Below are positions 43,053 through 50,875 of a DNA stretch of 64,000 nucleotides, piece after piece. The DNA is from Prescottella soli. Its GTDB lineage: Bacteria; Actinomycetota; Actinomycetes; Mycobacteriales; Mycobacteriaceae. The first letter of the stretch is position 1. Every line of letters starts with the position of its first letter. The position numbers and the translations under genes are program-made. Below the pieces are notes generated by a model, which did no database searches, was not told where the DNA came from, and was given only the letters and a program-made list of their open reading frames with translations. The stretch covers positions 3,720,001 through 3,784,000 of the forward strand of contig NZ_CP157276.1 in NCBI RefSeq assembly GCF_040024445.1. The letters run 5' to 3'.

Positions 43053-43997
43053 TCAGCGCCCGGCGAGGAAGTCGTCGATCATCGCCAGTTCGTCCTCGTC
43101 GAGGGGGCGGCGCAGGTGCGTGGTGTTGCGGGCGACCTGCGCGGGCGTGGCCGAGCCGATCAGGACGGAGGCGACGTGGGGCTTGGCGTCGAGCCACGCG
43201 ACCGCCAGTTCGGACAGCTGACGGTCGAGCTTGCTCGCGAGCGTCAGCAGTTCCTCGACGCGGGTGAGGGCGTCGTCGGTGGCGGTGGCCGCGAAGTACT
43301 CGGACTTGTCGAAGCGCGAGCCCTTGGGGAAGTCGCTGCCCCGGCGGTACTTGCCGGTGAGCAGGCCCGCGGCCAGCGGGTAGTAGGGGATCACCGCGAG
43401 GTCCCGCTGTTCGCAGGTCGGCACGATCGCGGCTTCGACCTTGCGCTCGAGGAGGTTCCACTCGATCTGCGCGGCCACGAAGCGTGGCAACCCGCGCTCG
43501 CTCGCGGTTTCGACCGCCCGATCGATCTGCTGCGCCGAACTGTTGGAGCATGCGATGTGCCGCACCTTGCCGGCCTGCACCAGTTCGTGAAGCGCGCCGA
43601 GTGTGTCCTCGATCGGGACGGTCGGGTCGGGCATGTGCTGGTAGTAGAGGTCGATGTGGTCGACGCCCAGCCGGCGCAGGCTGGCATCGCACGCGCGCCG
43701 GACGTAGTCGGGCGACGAACCTTTGTCGGTCTCGCCCATGGGTGCGCCGAACTTCGTTGCCACGACGGCCTGGTCGCGGCGGCCGTCGAGTGCAGCGCCG
43801 AGGATCTTCTCCGACTCCCCGGCGGAGTAGACGTCGGCCGTGTCGAAGAAGGTGATCCCCTGCTCGAATGCGGCGTCGACCACGGCGCGGGACTCCGCCT
43901 CGTCGATCCGCGAACCGAAGTTGTTGCAGCCGAGGGACACCGTCGACACGACGAGGTCGGTCCCGGGGAGGGTGACGTACTGCATGGTGGGGGACAT
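43053..43997 (-). CDS. aldo/keto reductase
   Basis: A 314-residue TIM-barrel NADPH-dependent reductase. Asp and Tyr of the tetrad are in FFDTADVYSAGESEKILG, Lys in VVATKFGAPMG, and His in LYYQHMPDPTVPIEDTL. The cofactor region near the C-terminus is VASVLIGSATPAQVARN. It is close to the YghZ/Tas-type AKR group (AKR12/13-like). ATG 43995-43997 has AGGAG four bases upstream. Substrate unknown. It is transcribed away from the HNH nuclease gene. Confidence 0.92.
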   Translation of the reverse strand: MSPTMQYVTLPGTDLVVSTVSLGCNNFGSRIDEAESRAVVDAAFEQGITFFDTADVYSAGESEKILGAALDGRRDQAVVATKFGAPMGETDKGSSPDYVRRACDASLRRLGVDHIDLYYQHMPDPTVPIEDTLGALHELVQAGKVRHIACSNSSAQQIDRAVETASERGLPRFVAAQIEWNLLERKVEAAIVPTCEQRDLAVIPYYPLAAGLLTGKYRRGSDFPKGSRFDKSEYFAATATDDALTRVEELLTLASKLDRQLSELAVAWLDAKPHVASVLIGSATPAQVARNTTHLRRPLDEDELAMIDDFLAGR

Positions 43998-44173
43998 CGA
44001 ACTCCTGACGCTGACACTCGGGCGGTCGGACGATCTGCCCGATTCGGACTGTACGTCCGGGTGGTGGAGCCCGCGAGGCCGAATTCCGGTGTGTGGTAAC
44101 CCACCGAAGGGTGATTTTTCGGACCGGATAGTATTCGCTCGCTGCGAACGTATGTGCGAGAGATGAGGGTTCG

Positions 44174-44929
44174 ATGCGTCGAGTTCTGGCCGTGTTCGGG
44201 TCGGTATGTATCGCCGTGCTCATGGCGATCGGTTACGTCCTCGTCGACGAGTGGCTGGGGACCGACGGTGGGCAGGATTCCGGCTCCACCCCGCACACGA
44301 TTCCTGCGGGTGAACTCACCGGCCTGCTCGCGCAGGTGACGGTCGCACCCGAACTGCCGATGACGGGCTACAGCCGTGAGCAGTTCCCGCACTGGGATCA
44401 GAACACACCCGAACACGGATTCGGTGCCGAGTTCGCGCAGTACAGCCGGTGCACGACGCGCGACGTGATGATGCTGCGCGACGCGGTCGGCCCCGTGCAA
44501 CTGGATCCGAAAACATGTGCGCTGACAGTCGGTTCCGGCGGCGGCTGGCAGGACGAGTACGGCTTCATCGACCGGAAGACCGGCGAGTTGAAGCCGTACA
44601 AGTGGATGACGGCCTCGTCGGAGGTCGACGCGGAGCACATCGTCCCCCTGGCGGAGGCGTGGCGCTCGGGGGCCTCCAAACTGGACGAGGCCACCCGCCG
44701 CAACATCGCCAACGACGCAGTCAATCTCGTGGCGGCGGATCCGTCGGCCAATCGGTCGAAGGGTGACCAGGACGCGGCGAACTACCTGCCGCCCGGGAAG
44801 TTCCGGTGCACGTACGTCGATCGATACCTCCAGGTGAAGGTAAAGTACGGCCTAGCTGTCGACTCCGCCGAGCAGGCCGCCCTGCGGACCGCCGTCGACG
44901 ACTGTGTCCGTCAAGGAGGGGCCGGATAA
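44174..44929 (+). CDS. membrane-anchored or secreted HNH endonuclease family protein (DUF1524-like)
   Basis: A 251-residue exported protein. An N-terminal hydrophobic segment (VLAVFGSVCIAVLMAIGYVL) acts as signal or anchor. The nuclease core has DAEHIVPLAEAWRSGASKLD (the D-x-H-x-V-P-L motif with catalytic His) and the later NLVAADPSANRSKGDQD and YLPP (Asn/His-type metal finger). Cysteine pairs (SRCTTRD, PKTCAL, RCTYVD, DDCVRQ) would make disulfides outside the cell. ATG 44174 has GAGGG four bases upstream. Its TAA overlaps an ATA triplet that starts the frame of the next protein. Confidence 0.88.
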   Translation: MRRVLAVFGSVCIAVLMAIGYVLVDEWLGTDGGQDSGSTPHTIPAGELTGLLAQVTVAPELPMTGYSREQFPHWDQNTPEHGFGAEFAQYSRCTTRDVMMLRDAVGPVQLDPKTCALTVGSGGGWQDEYGFIDRKTGELKPYKWMTASSEVDAEHIVPLAEAWRSGASKLDEATRRNIANDAVNLVAADPSANRSKGDQDAANYLPPGKFRCTYVDRYLQVKVKYGLAVDSAEQAALRTAVDDCVRQGGAG

Positions 44930-45189
44930 ACGACATCGTCGCGATCCCCGTGCAGGCCGCCGTCATGACCGAAGAGGAAGGGACGGTGTCCGGAGCCCTC
45001 GACGTCACGCTCGACGCCGAGGGCCGAGGTCTGGTCCGCTATCGCGACACCGAGTCCTGGTTGACGATAGGCAACCTCGACGACGAACCACCCCGTACGT
45101 GGGCGACGGTCACCGACCTGGCCGAGGCGATCGAGGCCGACATCGGGGCCCGCGACGCGGCCGGCAACGTGATCCCCTTCGAGGCGTGA
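44926..45189 (+). CDS. small conserved hypothetical, possibly starting at ATA
   Basis: A frame of about 88 codons, acidic and soluble (VSGALDVTLDAEGRGLVRYR; SWLTIGNLDDEPPRTWATVT). A perfect AAGGAGG (44913-44919) sits six bases before ATAAACGACATCGTC. There ATA overlaps the nuclease stop as ATAA. An ancestral ATGA overlap would need one G-to-A change to give this. Standard starts in the frame are GTG 44950 and ATG 44965, neither with a good ribosome site. The coordinates here use the ATA; with GTG the protein would be 79 residues, with ATG 74. No family recognised. Confidence 0.55.
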   Translation: MNDIVAIPVQAAVMTEEEGTVSGALDVTLDAEGRGLVRYRDTESWLTIGNLDDEPPRTWATVTDLAEAIEADIGARDAAGNVIPFEA

Positions 45190-45205
45190 CGGGCGGTTGC
45201 CCGGC

Positions 45206-46612
45206 TCAGATCCCGACGGCGGTCTCGAGGGCGTCCAGTTCGGCGTCGAGACCGCCGAGGATCCGCCCCAGCTGCGGCATCGCGCGACGGCAACCGGTGA
45301 GGCCGAACGCGATCGCGTCGTCGGTACTGGTGCAGGTGATGTTGAGGGCCTGGCCGTCGAGCGGGAGCGAGAGCGGGTAGAGCGCCTCGAGCCGCGCGCC
45401 GTTCCAGTACAACGGGACATTCGGCCCCGGGACGTTGGAGATGACGAGGTTGTAGGGCGGTCGCACCGGTCCGTGGTGTCCCAGCAGCATGTCGAGCGCC
45501 AGCGGCGCGGATCCGAGCGCGGCCGTCGCTAGGATCTGCGCGGTGCTCATGCTGCTCAGTGCGGCTTTGCCCTCGGCCATGGACGTGTGGATCCGGCCGA
45601 GTCGCTCGGCGGGGTCGGTGAGGTCGGTCCCGAGATTGCACATGAGGGTGCCGATCCGGTTGCCGCTCTGGTCGCCCGAGGTCCCGATCTGCTGCGGCTG
45701 GTCCCGTTCGCCGCGCAGCGACACGGGCACCATCGCGACCAGCGAACGGTCGGGGAGGGCTCCGTCCTCCGCGAGGTAGCTGCGCAGAGCACCGGAGCAC
45801 ATCGCCAGCACGACGTCGTTGATCGTGGCGTCGGCGTACTTGGCGACCATGCGCAACCGGTCGAGTGACCAACTGCGGGCGGCGAATTGGCGGGCTCCGG
45901 TGATCGGCACGTTGAAGACCGAGTGCGGGGCTGCGAACGACACAGGCCCACCCTGGTTCCGGAGGGCGCGCAGTACCGAATCGGTCACCGCGGGGACCAG
46001 CCCGGTGGCTTCCCCCACGACGTCGACAGCGGTGCGCACGGCGGACAGGGGCAGGTCGAGCAATCCACTGTCGACGGCGGGACGCTCGGTGTGGCCCCGG
46101 GGTTCCCATGGGGCCGGCATGTCCCGCTTCTCGGAGTCGATGCTCAGCGAGCGGCGCAGCAGGCGCATCGCGCTGACGCCGTCGGCGACACTGTGGTGGA
46201 TCTTGGTGTAGACCGCGTAGCGACCGTTGGAGAGGCCCTCGATGAGGTGCATCTCCCAGAGGGGGCGGTTGCGGTCCAGCAGCGTGCTGTGCAGTCGAGA
46301 CACCAGCGCGGACAACTCGCGCATCCCGCCGGGCTGGGCGAGGGCGTCGTGCCGGATGTGGTGTCCGATGTCGAACTGGGTGTCGGTTTCCCAACTCCAC
46401 TGTCCGAGTGACGAAATCGATCGCCGAGGGCGCTTCCCGAGCAGCGGAGTGACCTGGTTGCGGGCGATCGCCGTGTCGAGCATCTCGCGGACGTCGTGGG
46501 CATCGGCGCCGTCCGGTGGCTGCAGCAGGACGAGTCCGCCGACGTGCATGGGATGCTCCCGAGACTCACCGTGGAGGAAAACGGAATCGGCCGGTGACAT
46601 GGGGAGCGGCAT
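45206..46612 (-). CDS. wax ester synthase/diacylglycerol acyltransferase (WS/DGAT) family protein
   Basis: A 468-residue acyl-CoA:alcohol/diacylglycerol acyltransferase, part of neutral-lipid storage in rhodococci and mycobacteria. The catalytic HHxxxDG motif is HHSVADG at 139-145. PADSVFLHGESREHPMHVGG opens the protein, and the C-terminal half shows NDVVLAMCSGALRSYL, LVAMVPVSLRGERD, GNRIGTLMCNL and NLVISNVPGPNVPLYWNG. ATG 46610-46612 has AAGGG eight bases upstream. It acts at the membrane/lipid-droplet interface. A promoter with an operator-like repeat lies 85-125 bases upstream. Confidence 0.93.
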   Translation of the reverse strand: MPLPMSPADSVFLHGESREHPMHVGGLVLLQPPDGADAHDVREMLDTAIARNQVTPLLGKRPRRSISSLGQWSWETDTQFDIGHHIRHDALAQPGGMRELSALVSRLHSTLLDRNRPLWEMHLIEGLSNGRYAVYTKIHHSVADGVSAMRLLRRSLSIDSEKRDMPAPWEPRGHTERPAVDSGLLDLPLSAVRTAVDVVGEATGLVPAVTDSVLRALRNQGGPVSFAAPHSVFNVPITGARQFAARSWSLDRLRMVAKYADATINDVVLAMCSGALRSYLAEDGALPDRSLVAMVPVSLRGERDQPQQIGTSGDQSGNRIGTLMCNLGTDLTDPAERLGRIHTSMAEGKAALSSMSTAQILATAALGSAPLALDMLLGHHGPVRPPYNLVISNVPGPNVPLYWNGARLEALYPLSLPLDGQALNITCTSTDDAIAFGLTGCRRAMPQLGRILGGLDAELDALETAVGI

Positions 46613-46696
46613 ACAGTTCGCCCTTCGGTCGTTGTAGGCCCGGAGAATCGGGCTGGGGATGTGGTGTCGATCACGGAATGTGTTGTCAGTTGTACG

Positions 46697-46737
46697 TTAT
46701 TGACAGCGACCGCGCTACCTGTCAAACGTTCAGGTAG
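46697..46737 (-). promoter_or_regulatory. WS/DGAT gene promoter with overlapping operator-like repeats
   Basis: On the minus strand TTGACA (46720-46725) and a CAATAA-type -10 about 17 bases on form a promoter toward the gene. CTACCTG-N9-CAGGTAG (46715-46737) overlaps the -35, and TTGACAG-N12-CTGTCAA (46700-46725) overlaps the whole spacer. This is the layout of a repressed promoter. Confidence 0.55.
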
Positions 46738-47043
46738 ATGGGCATTTTTGGGTGTTTGTCGGAAGTGTCGGTGGATTCGTCCGGTTGCCCGCCGTCGTCT
46801 TCGGACAAAGCGGGTGTTCTCCCGCGCGGAATCGACGGAAATTCGGTCTCGGAGAGATGCGCGGGACCGTGGTCGTTCCGGGTGAACACGCCGGACGACC
46901 GCGGGAACGGATTGTCCGCGTTCTACTTTGCGTCGATCTGCGCTGTGCCCCGGCCGCGGATGACCGGCCTGGGCGGCGGTGTCATCGCGAGGGGTGGCGG
47001 GATTGTGGGTCGAAGCGTCCGGAAGGCGGGTGCTGCGTGGGCG
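46738..47043. other. 306-bp stretch without a supported gene
   Basis: Only short frames with weak codon bias and no ribosome sites; I see nothing here beyond possible upstream elements of the WS/DGAT promoter. Confidence 0.5.
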
Positions 47044-47211
47044 TCAGTCGCGCGGGTGGGGGGCGTCCTGGGACTCGAGCCCCGCCGGATTCCAGTCGAG
47101 TGTGGATCCGAGCTCTTCGCGGTCGGCGCGCCGAATACTGCGACCGATCAGCACCGCCGCTCCGAGGGCGACGATGATCCACGCCCCCAGCGCGATCCAC
47201 AACCAAGACAT
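47044..47211 (-). CDS. small single-pass membrane protein
   Basis: A 55-residue frame starting at ATG 47209-47211. It begins with one clear membrane helix (LWIALGAWIIVALGAAVLIG) followed by a basic stop-transfer segment RSIRRADREE and an acidic tail. Orientation would be N-out, C-in by the positive-inside rule. The ribosome site is poor. The helix plus charged flank and G/C-rich wobble positions support a real gene. No family recognised. Confidence 0.55.
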   Translation of the reverse strand: MSWLWIALGAWIIVALGAAVLIGRSIRRADREELGSTLDWNPAGLESQDAPHPRD

Positions 47212-47268
47212 GTTTATTTTTCTAGCACCGCAACCTGTGAAAAGACCATGGGTGAGCTGAGAGGAACC

Positions 47269-47574
47269 TCACGTGAGCGAGAGGGACTCCGGGGCGGTGC
47301 GGAAACGGGTGCGGGCGTCGTGCACGGTCAGTACCGGCACCTCGAGAGCGCGGACCTGAACCAGCAGGCCGGCTTCGGCGGCGGTGCAGATCCCGTCGAG
47401 GACGTCGTCGTCGACCACCGCGTAGTCGAGTTGTCCCTCGGCCACGTCGCGGCGGCCGTAGCCGAGCTCGCGGGCCAGCTCGCGGGCCTCGTCCAGGGCG
47501 GCGGAGCTGCCGATGAACACTACGTCGCCCCTGACGGTCGAGGTGGCCGCCTGATCTCCGAGTTCGTGGTTCAT
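47269..47574 (-). CDS. small BRCT-like hypothetical protein
   Basis: A 101-residue protein. The stretch RGDVVFIGSSAALDEARELA, RELGYGRRDVAEGQLDYAVV, DDDVLDGICTAAEAGLLVQV, RALEVPVLTVHDA has the beta-alpha-beta pattern, central acidic DYAVVDD and terminal ...PVLTVHD seen in BRCT domains. The Trp usual in alpha-3 is not present. ATG 47572-47574 was used; the frame extends to 47622. Such stand-alone small BRCT-like proteins are of unknown function. A DNA or phosphopeptide role is only a suggestion. Confidence 0.6.
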   Translation of the reverse strand: MNHELGDQAATSTVRGDVVFIGSSAALDEARELARELGYGRRDVAEGQLDYAVVDDDVLDGICTAAEAGLLVQVRALEVPVLTVHDARTRFRTAPESLSLT

Positions 47575-47907
47575 GAGACTCCTTGCTTGCGACTTTTGGC
47601 AGTGCAGTACCGGTTCGAGCATCGTGTGCGTGCTCGCCTGGAGTGGGCCTCGCCGATCGCGGGGCTATCGAATGGTAGAGCGCCGAGTGCGCGCCCGCTC
47701 GCTTCGACAGCACTGCACCGGTCAAGTGTGCCGGGTTGCGAACCGCCGCGTTGACAGTTTCGAGGGCGTCGTTGCGGTGGACGGATCGTGGGGAACCGGG
47801 GTTCGGACCGGTCCGTTTGACATATGTTTTGCTTCTGCCGCTCGGCTGCGGCGAGTCACCCACACGGGTGCGGTGACGAAAAGGACGACACCCTTCAGGG
47901 GAAAGAT
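47575..47907. promoter_or_regulatory. divergent BRCT-like / S1 protease intergenic region
   Basis: No convincing gene in 333 bases. CGGACCGGTCCG (47804-47815) is a 12-bp palindrome close to TTTGACAT at 47816-47823, which may be the protease promoter. Confidence 0.4.
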
Positions 47908-49164
47908 ATGCGCAAGAAGTCGGCGCGCTGCGCCGCGACCGTCGGTACCGCAGTTGCGCTGGCCGCGTTGTCGTTGCCCGGTACCGGGCAGGCGGCACCG
48001 TCGGCGGACCGACTCCCCGCCGGCCTCGTCGCGGCCATCCAGCGTGATCTGCATCTGACCCCGCAGGAATACCTGGAGCGGGCGGACGCGGCGCAGCAGG
48101 TGGCCGGATACGCCAGCGACCTGCGCCGAGTCGACCCCGGCGCCTTCGGTGGTGCGCGACTCGACCTGGACGGCGTGCCGACCGTGGCGGTCACGTCACC
48201 CGAGGCCGCGGCGCGGGTCGTTGCGGCCGGCTACCGCGCCGAGTTCGTCCCCTCTCCGATCGACGCCCCGGAAGGGACGCCGGTCCAACCGAATCGGCGG
48301 TCGAATACGCCGATGTCGGTGCCCCGGTTCGAGGTCGCGTCAGGCACCGACCCGATCGGTGGTGACGCGTACATCACCACTGTCGAGCCGATCGCAACCG
48401 CACGGTCCTTCATGGTGTGCTCGTTCGGGTTCACCGCCGCGGACAGCGCCGGTACCCCGCTGGCGCTCAGCGCGGGACACTGCGATCCGAGCCGGGCAAC
48501 CGCCGGAACGGCGAACGCCGCAGCGGTGTACGCGCCCAACCGAACCGACATCCCGAACAGTCCCCGGGTCGGCGAATTCGCGAGGTCCGGTATCGGAAGC
48601 GCGGGCGGAGGACTCGACTACTCGGTGATCCGGCTGACGCCGGAAGCGGCGGCCGGTGGTCTGGGCAAACCCACGGTCCGCGGTGCCGACGGCGACGTAC
48701 TCACGATCACCGGCACCGCAGTCCCGGTGGCGGGCGCGCCGGTGTGCAAGTCCGGACAGAGGTCCGGCTACACGTGCGGGACGGTACAGGCCGCCGCCTA
48801 CACCACCGATCTGTTCGGGAACAGTGGGGAGTCGTGGAGCGTGCACGGCTTCACCCACGACGCGTGCACCCTCGCCGGCGACAGCGGCGGTGCGATCATC
48901 ACCGGCACGCGCGCGCTGGGCATCACCAGTGGGTCCACGGTGGCCGATGCCGCGGGCTGCACGCAGGCGGTCGCCGCCGGTGGTGTGCTCAGCTTCGGTA
49001 TTCCGGTGCGGGACATCCTCGCCCAGGTGAACGGATCGTCGTGTGCGGCAGGTTCCGGTATCGCCGTCCGAACCGCCGCGAATCCGACCGGGATGTGCGA
49101 GACGCCCGAGCCGGCACCCGGCAGCTCGAACCCGTTCGGCAGCCTCGGCTCGACCGGGTCGTAG
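47908..49164 (+). CDS. secreted S1-family serine protease with pro-region
   Basis: A 418-residue exported proteinase. Signal peptide (MRKKSARCAATVGTAVALAA then LSLPGTGQA) is followed by a pro-region to about residue 145 (LTPQEYLERADAAQQVAGYA), like alpha-lytic protease relatives. The triad: His in ALSAGHCDPS (about 190), Asp in GGGLDYSVIRL (about 236), Ser in LAGDSGGAIITGT (about 325). Paired cysteines flank the His and Ser. A Pro/Ser/Gly-rich tail follows. ATG 47908 has GGGGAAAG upstream. It probably acts outside the cell on wall or exogenous proteins; substrate unknown. Confidence 0.92.
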   Translation: MRKKSARCAATVGTAVALAALSLPGTGQAAPSADRLPAGLVAAIQRDLHLTPQEYLERADAAQQVAGYASDLRRVDPGAFGGARLDLDGVPTVAVTSPEAAARVVAAGYRAEFVPSPIDAPEGTPVQPNRRSNTPMSVPRFEVASGTDPIGGDAYITTVEPIATARSFMVCSFGFTAADSAGTPLALSAGHCDPSRATAGTANAAAVYAPNRTDIPNSPRVGEFARSGIGSAGGGLDYSVIRLTPEAAAGGLGKPTVRGADGDVLTITGTAVPVAGAPVCKSGQRSGYTCGTVQAAAYTTDLFGNSGESWSVHGFTHDACTLAGDSGGAIITGTRALGITSGSTVADAAGCTQAVAAGGVLSFGIPVRDILAQVNGSSCAAGSGIAVRTAANPTGMCETPEPAPGSSNPFGSLGSTGS

Positions 49165-49192
49165 CCGGCCGTCCCGGTCGGCGCGGCCGCGG

Positions 49193-49609
49193 TCAGTTGA
49201 GCGTGAACAGCGGCCCGGTGATGGTCAGCCCCAGATCACGGGTGTGGGCGAAGAACGCGAACAGCATCAACGCCGCGCCGGCCAACGCCAGGTCCTTGTT
49301 GAACTGGATCATCTCCATCTGCCGGGTGGACGGATCGGACTCCGACCAGAACCCGTGCATGATCGCCGCCGTCGGCACCAGGAAGGCGACGATCAGCAAC
49401 GAGCCGAGATCGGCCCACACGCCCAGAAGCACGCTGAGTCCGCCCACGACGACCAGCACGCCCGATGCCAGAACGGCGAGCTGGGCGGCCGGAACGCCCT
49501 TGCCCTCGGCGTACTGCGCCATCGACTTCGACTGCGTCAGATGGCCCACGCCGGAGAAGAGGAACAGCGCGGAGAACAGGATGCGACCGATCAGGATGAC
49601 GACGTCCAT
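49193..49609 (-). CDS. DoxX-family membrane protein
   Basis: A 138-residue protein with four hydrophobic helices: VVILIGRILFSALFLFSGVG, LAVLASGVLVVVGGLSVLLG, GSLLIVAFLVPTAAIMHGFW and LALAGAALMLFAFFA. ILFSALFLFSGVGHL and VPAAQLAVLASG are DoxX signatures. Some family members join redox complexes handling thiosulfate or mycothiol-linked oxidative stress. GGAGG seven bases before ATG. Convergent with the protease; a single gene. Confidence 0.88.
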   Translation of the reverse strand: MDVVILIGRILFSALFLFSGVGHLTQSKSMAQYAEGKGVPAAQLAVLASGVLVVVGGLSVLLGVWADLGSLLIVAFLVPTAAIMHGFWSESDPSTRQMEMIQFNKDLALAGAALMLFAFFAHTRDLGLTITGPLFTLN

Positions 49610-49803
49610 CGTCCACCTCCGAGTAGCGGTTGACTTTCACGATAGTGCAGCTGGTCAGGGCCTCGGTCCGCTTTCGGCGCGCATCGCAAACCGGAGTCGG
49701 GCGATCGCGACACGATTCGATTTGCGGTGCAATCAAGGGGCCGGCGGACATACTCGAGTCACGGGCGAGCGCCGACAACCCATGAAGAGAGCGACTGACA
49801 CCC

Positions 49804-50202
49804 ATGACGAAGAACGAGAGCGGCTCGAACGAAGGGGACTCTCCGTCTCGGCTGATCGACGAGCGGATCAGGGAGTTGGGCGATTGGCGGGGCGAGATGC
49901 TCGCCCGGATCCGGGGTCTCGTCAAGCAGGCCGAACCCGACGTCACCGAGGAGTGGAAGTGGAGAGGGGTTCCGGTCTGGTATCACGCCGGAATGATCTG
50001 CACCGGTGAGACGTACAAGAATGCCGTGAAGGTGACCTTCGCGAAGGGCGCGTCGTTGGACGATCCCGCGGGCCTCTTCAACTCCAGCCTCGAGGGCAAC
50101 ACCAGGCGGGCCATCGATTTCCACGAGGGCGACGAGATCGACGAGCCGGCGTTCACGGCGCTCGTGCGAGCCGCGGTCGCACTCAATACCTCGCGCAGCT
50201 GA
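49804..50202 (+). CDS. DUF1801 domain protein
   Basis: A 132-residue cytosolic protein. IDERIRELGDWRGEMLARIR, LVKQAEPDVTEEWKWRGVPV, WYHAGMICTGETYKNAVKVT and FAKGASLDDPAGLFNSSLEG follow the YdhG/DUF1801 pattern (KWRxPVW...F...K..VKLTF.KG). Function unknown; iron-related or general stress roles have been proposed for family members. No strong ribosome site at ATG 49804; a GAGAG sits about 14 bases upstream. Single gene. Confidence 0.85.
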   Translation: MTKNESGSNEGDSPSRLIDERIRELGDWRGEMLARIRGLVKQAEPDVTEEWKWRGVPVWYHAGMICTGETYKNAVKVTFAKGASLDDPAGLFNSSLEGNTRRAIDFHEGDEIDEPAFTALVRAAVALNTSRS

Positions 50203-50314
50203 ACACCCGCCGACCCTCCGCTCGTTCAGCGCACCGATGATCGAGACAGGCCGCCGGTAGTCGGGCCCAGCCGATCAGTTATGGTCGTCCGGAGCGTGGA
50301 ACTGGGGAGGGTTC

Positions 50315-50866
50315 GTGGCTACGGCTTATATTGTCTGTCTTGCAATGGGTTTGGTGGGCATCGTGGGGGCGCTCATCGTCGGTGAGGCCGGCGCCGATGT
50401 CGGTGAGGCGGGCTCGGACGGGCTGCCGTTCCTGAGCCTGACGACCCTGGCCACCGCGCTGCTCGGATTCGGGGCCGGTGGCGGCGCGGTCACCGCGCTC
50501 GGTGGCGATGTCTGGGTGGCGGGCGTGGCGGCCGTCTCGGCCGCCACGGTCCTGGTTGTCCTGACCCGCGGGCTGTTGTTGCCGTACCTGCTCCGGCAGC
50601 AGGCGAATTCGCAGATCAGCCGACTCGCCTACCTCGGCCTGACCGGCACGGTCACCATCCCGATCAGCCCGGACGGCTGGGGCGAGATCGCCTTCGTCGA
50701 TCCTGACGGGAACAGGGTTCGTTCCCGGGCGGTCACCACCGAACCGGCCGTGCTGCCCACCGGAACTCGCGTCTACATCAGCGACGCATTCGACGACGAA
50801 CATCTCCACGTCGTCTCGATCCCCGACTCGTCGACGACGAATAATGCACTGCCCGAAACGAACTGA
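50315..50866 (+). CDS. NfeD-like membrane protein (flotillin partner)
   Basis: A 183-residue protein with three hydrophobic segments (AYIVCLAMGLVGIVGALIVG; LTTLATALLGFGAGGGAVTA; VAGVAAVSAATVLVVL) and a C-terminal OB-fold: LAYLGLTGTVTIPISPDGWG, EIAFVDPDGNRVRSRAV, PTGTRVYISDAFDDEHLHVV. This is the YuaF/short NfeD type that pairs with flotillin. GTG 50315 has GGGAGG four bases upstream. Nine bases separate its stop from the flotillin start, so they form an operon. It stabilises flotillin assemblies in other bacteria. Confidence 0.85.
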   Translation: MATAYIVCLAMGLVGIVGALIVGEAGADVGEAGSDGLPFLSLTTLATALLGFGAGGGAVTALGGDVWVAGVAAVSAATVLVVLTRGLLLPYLLRQQANSQISRLAYLGLTGTVTIPISPDGWGEIAFVDPDGNRVRSRAVTTEPAVLPTGTRVYISDAFDDEHLHVVSIPDSSTTNNALPETN

Positions 50867-50875
50867 GGAAGGCTC

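Noticed and set aside
46738-47754. A 338-codon plus-strand frame over the small membrane and BRCT-like genes
   Set aside because: Composition changes along its length, with no recognisable domain; the minus-strand genes explain the openness.
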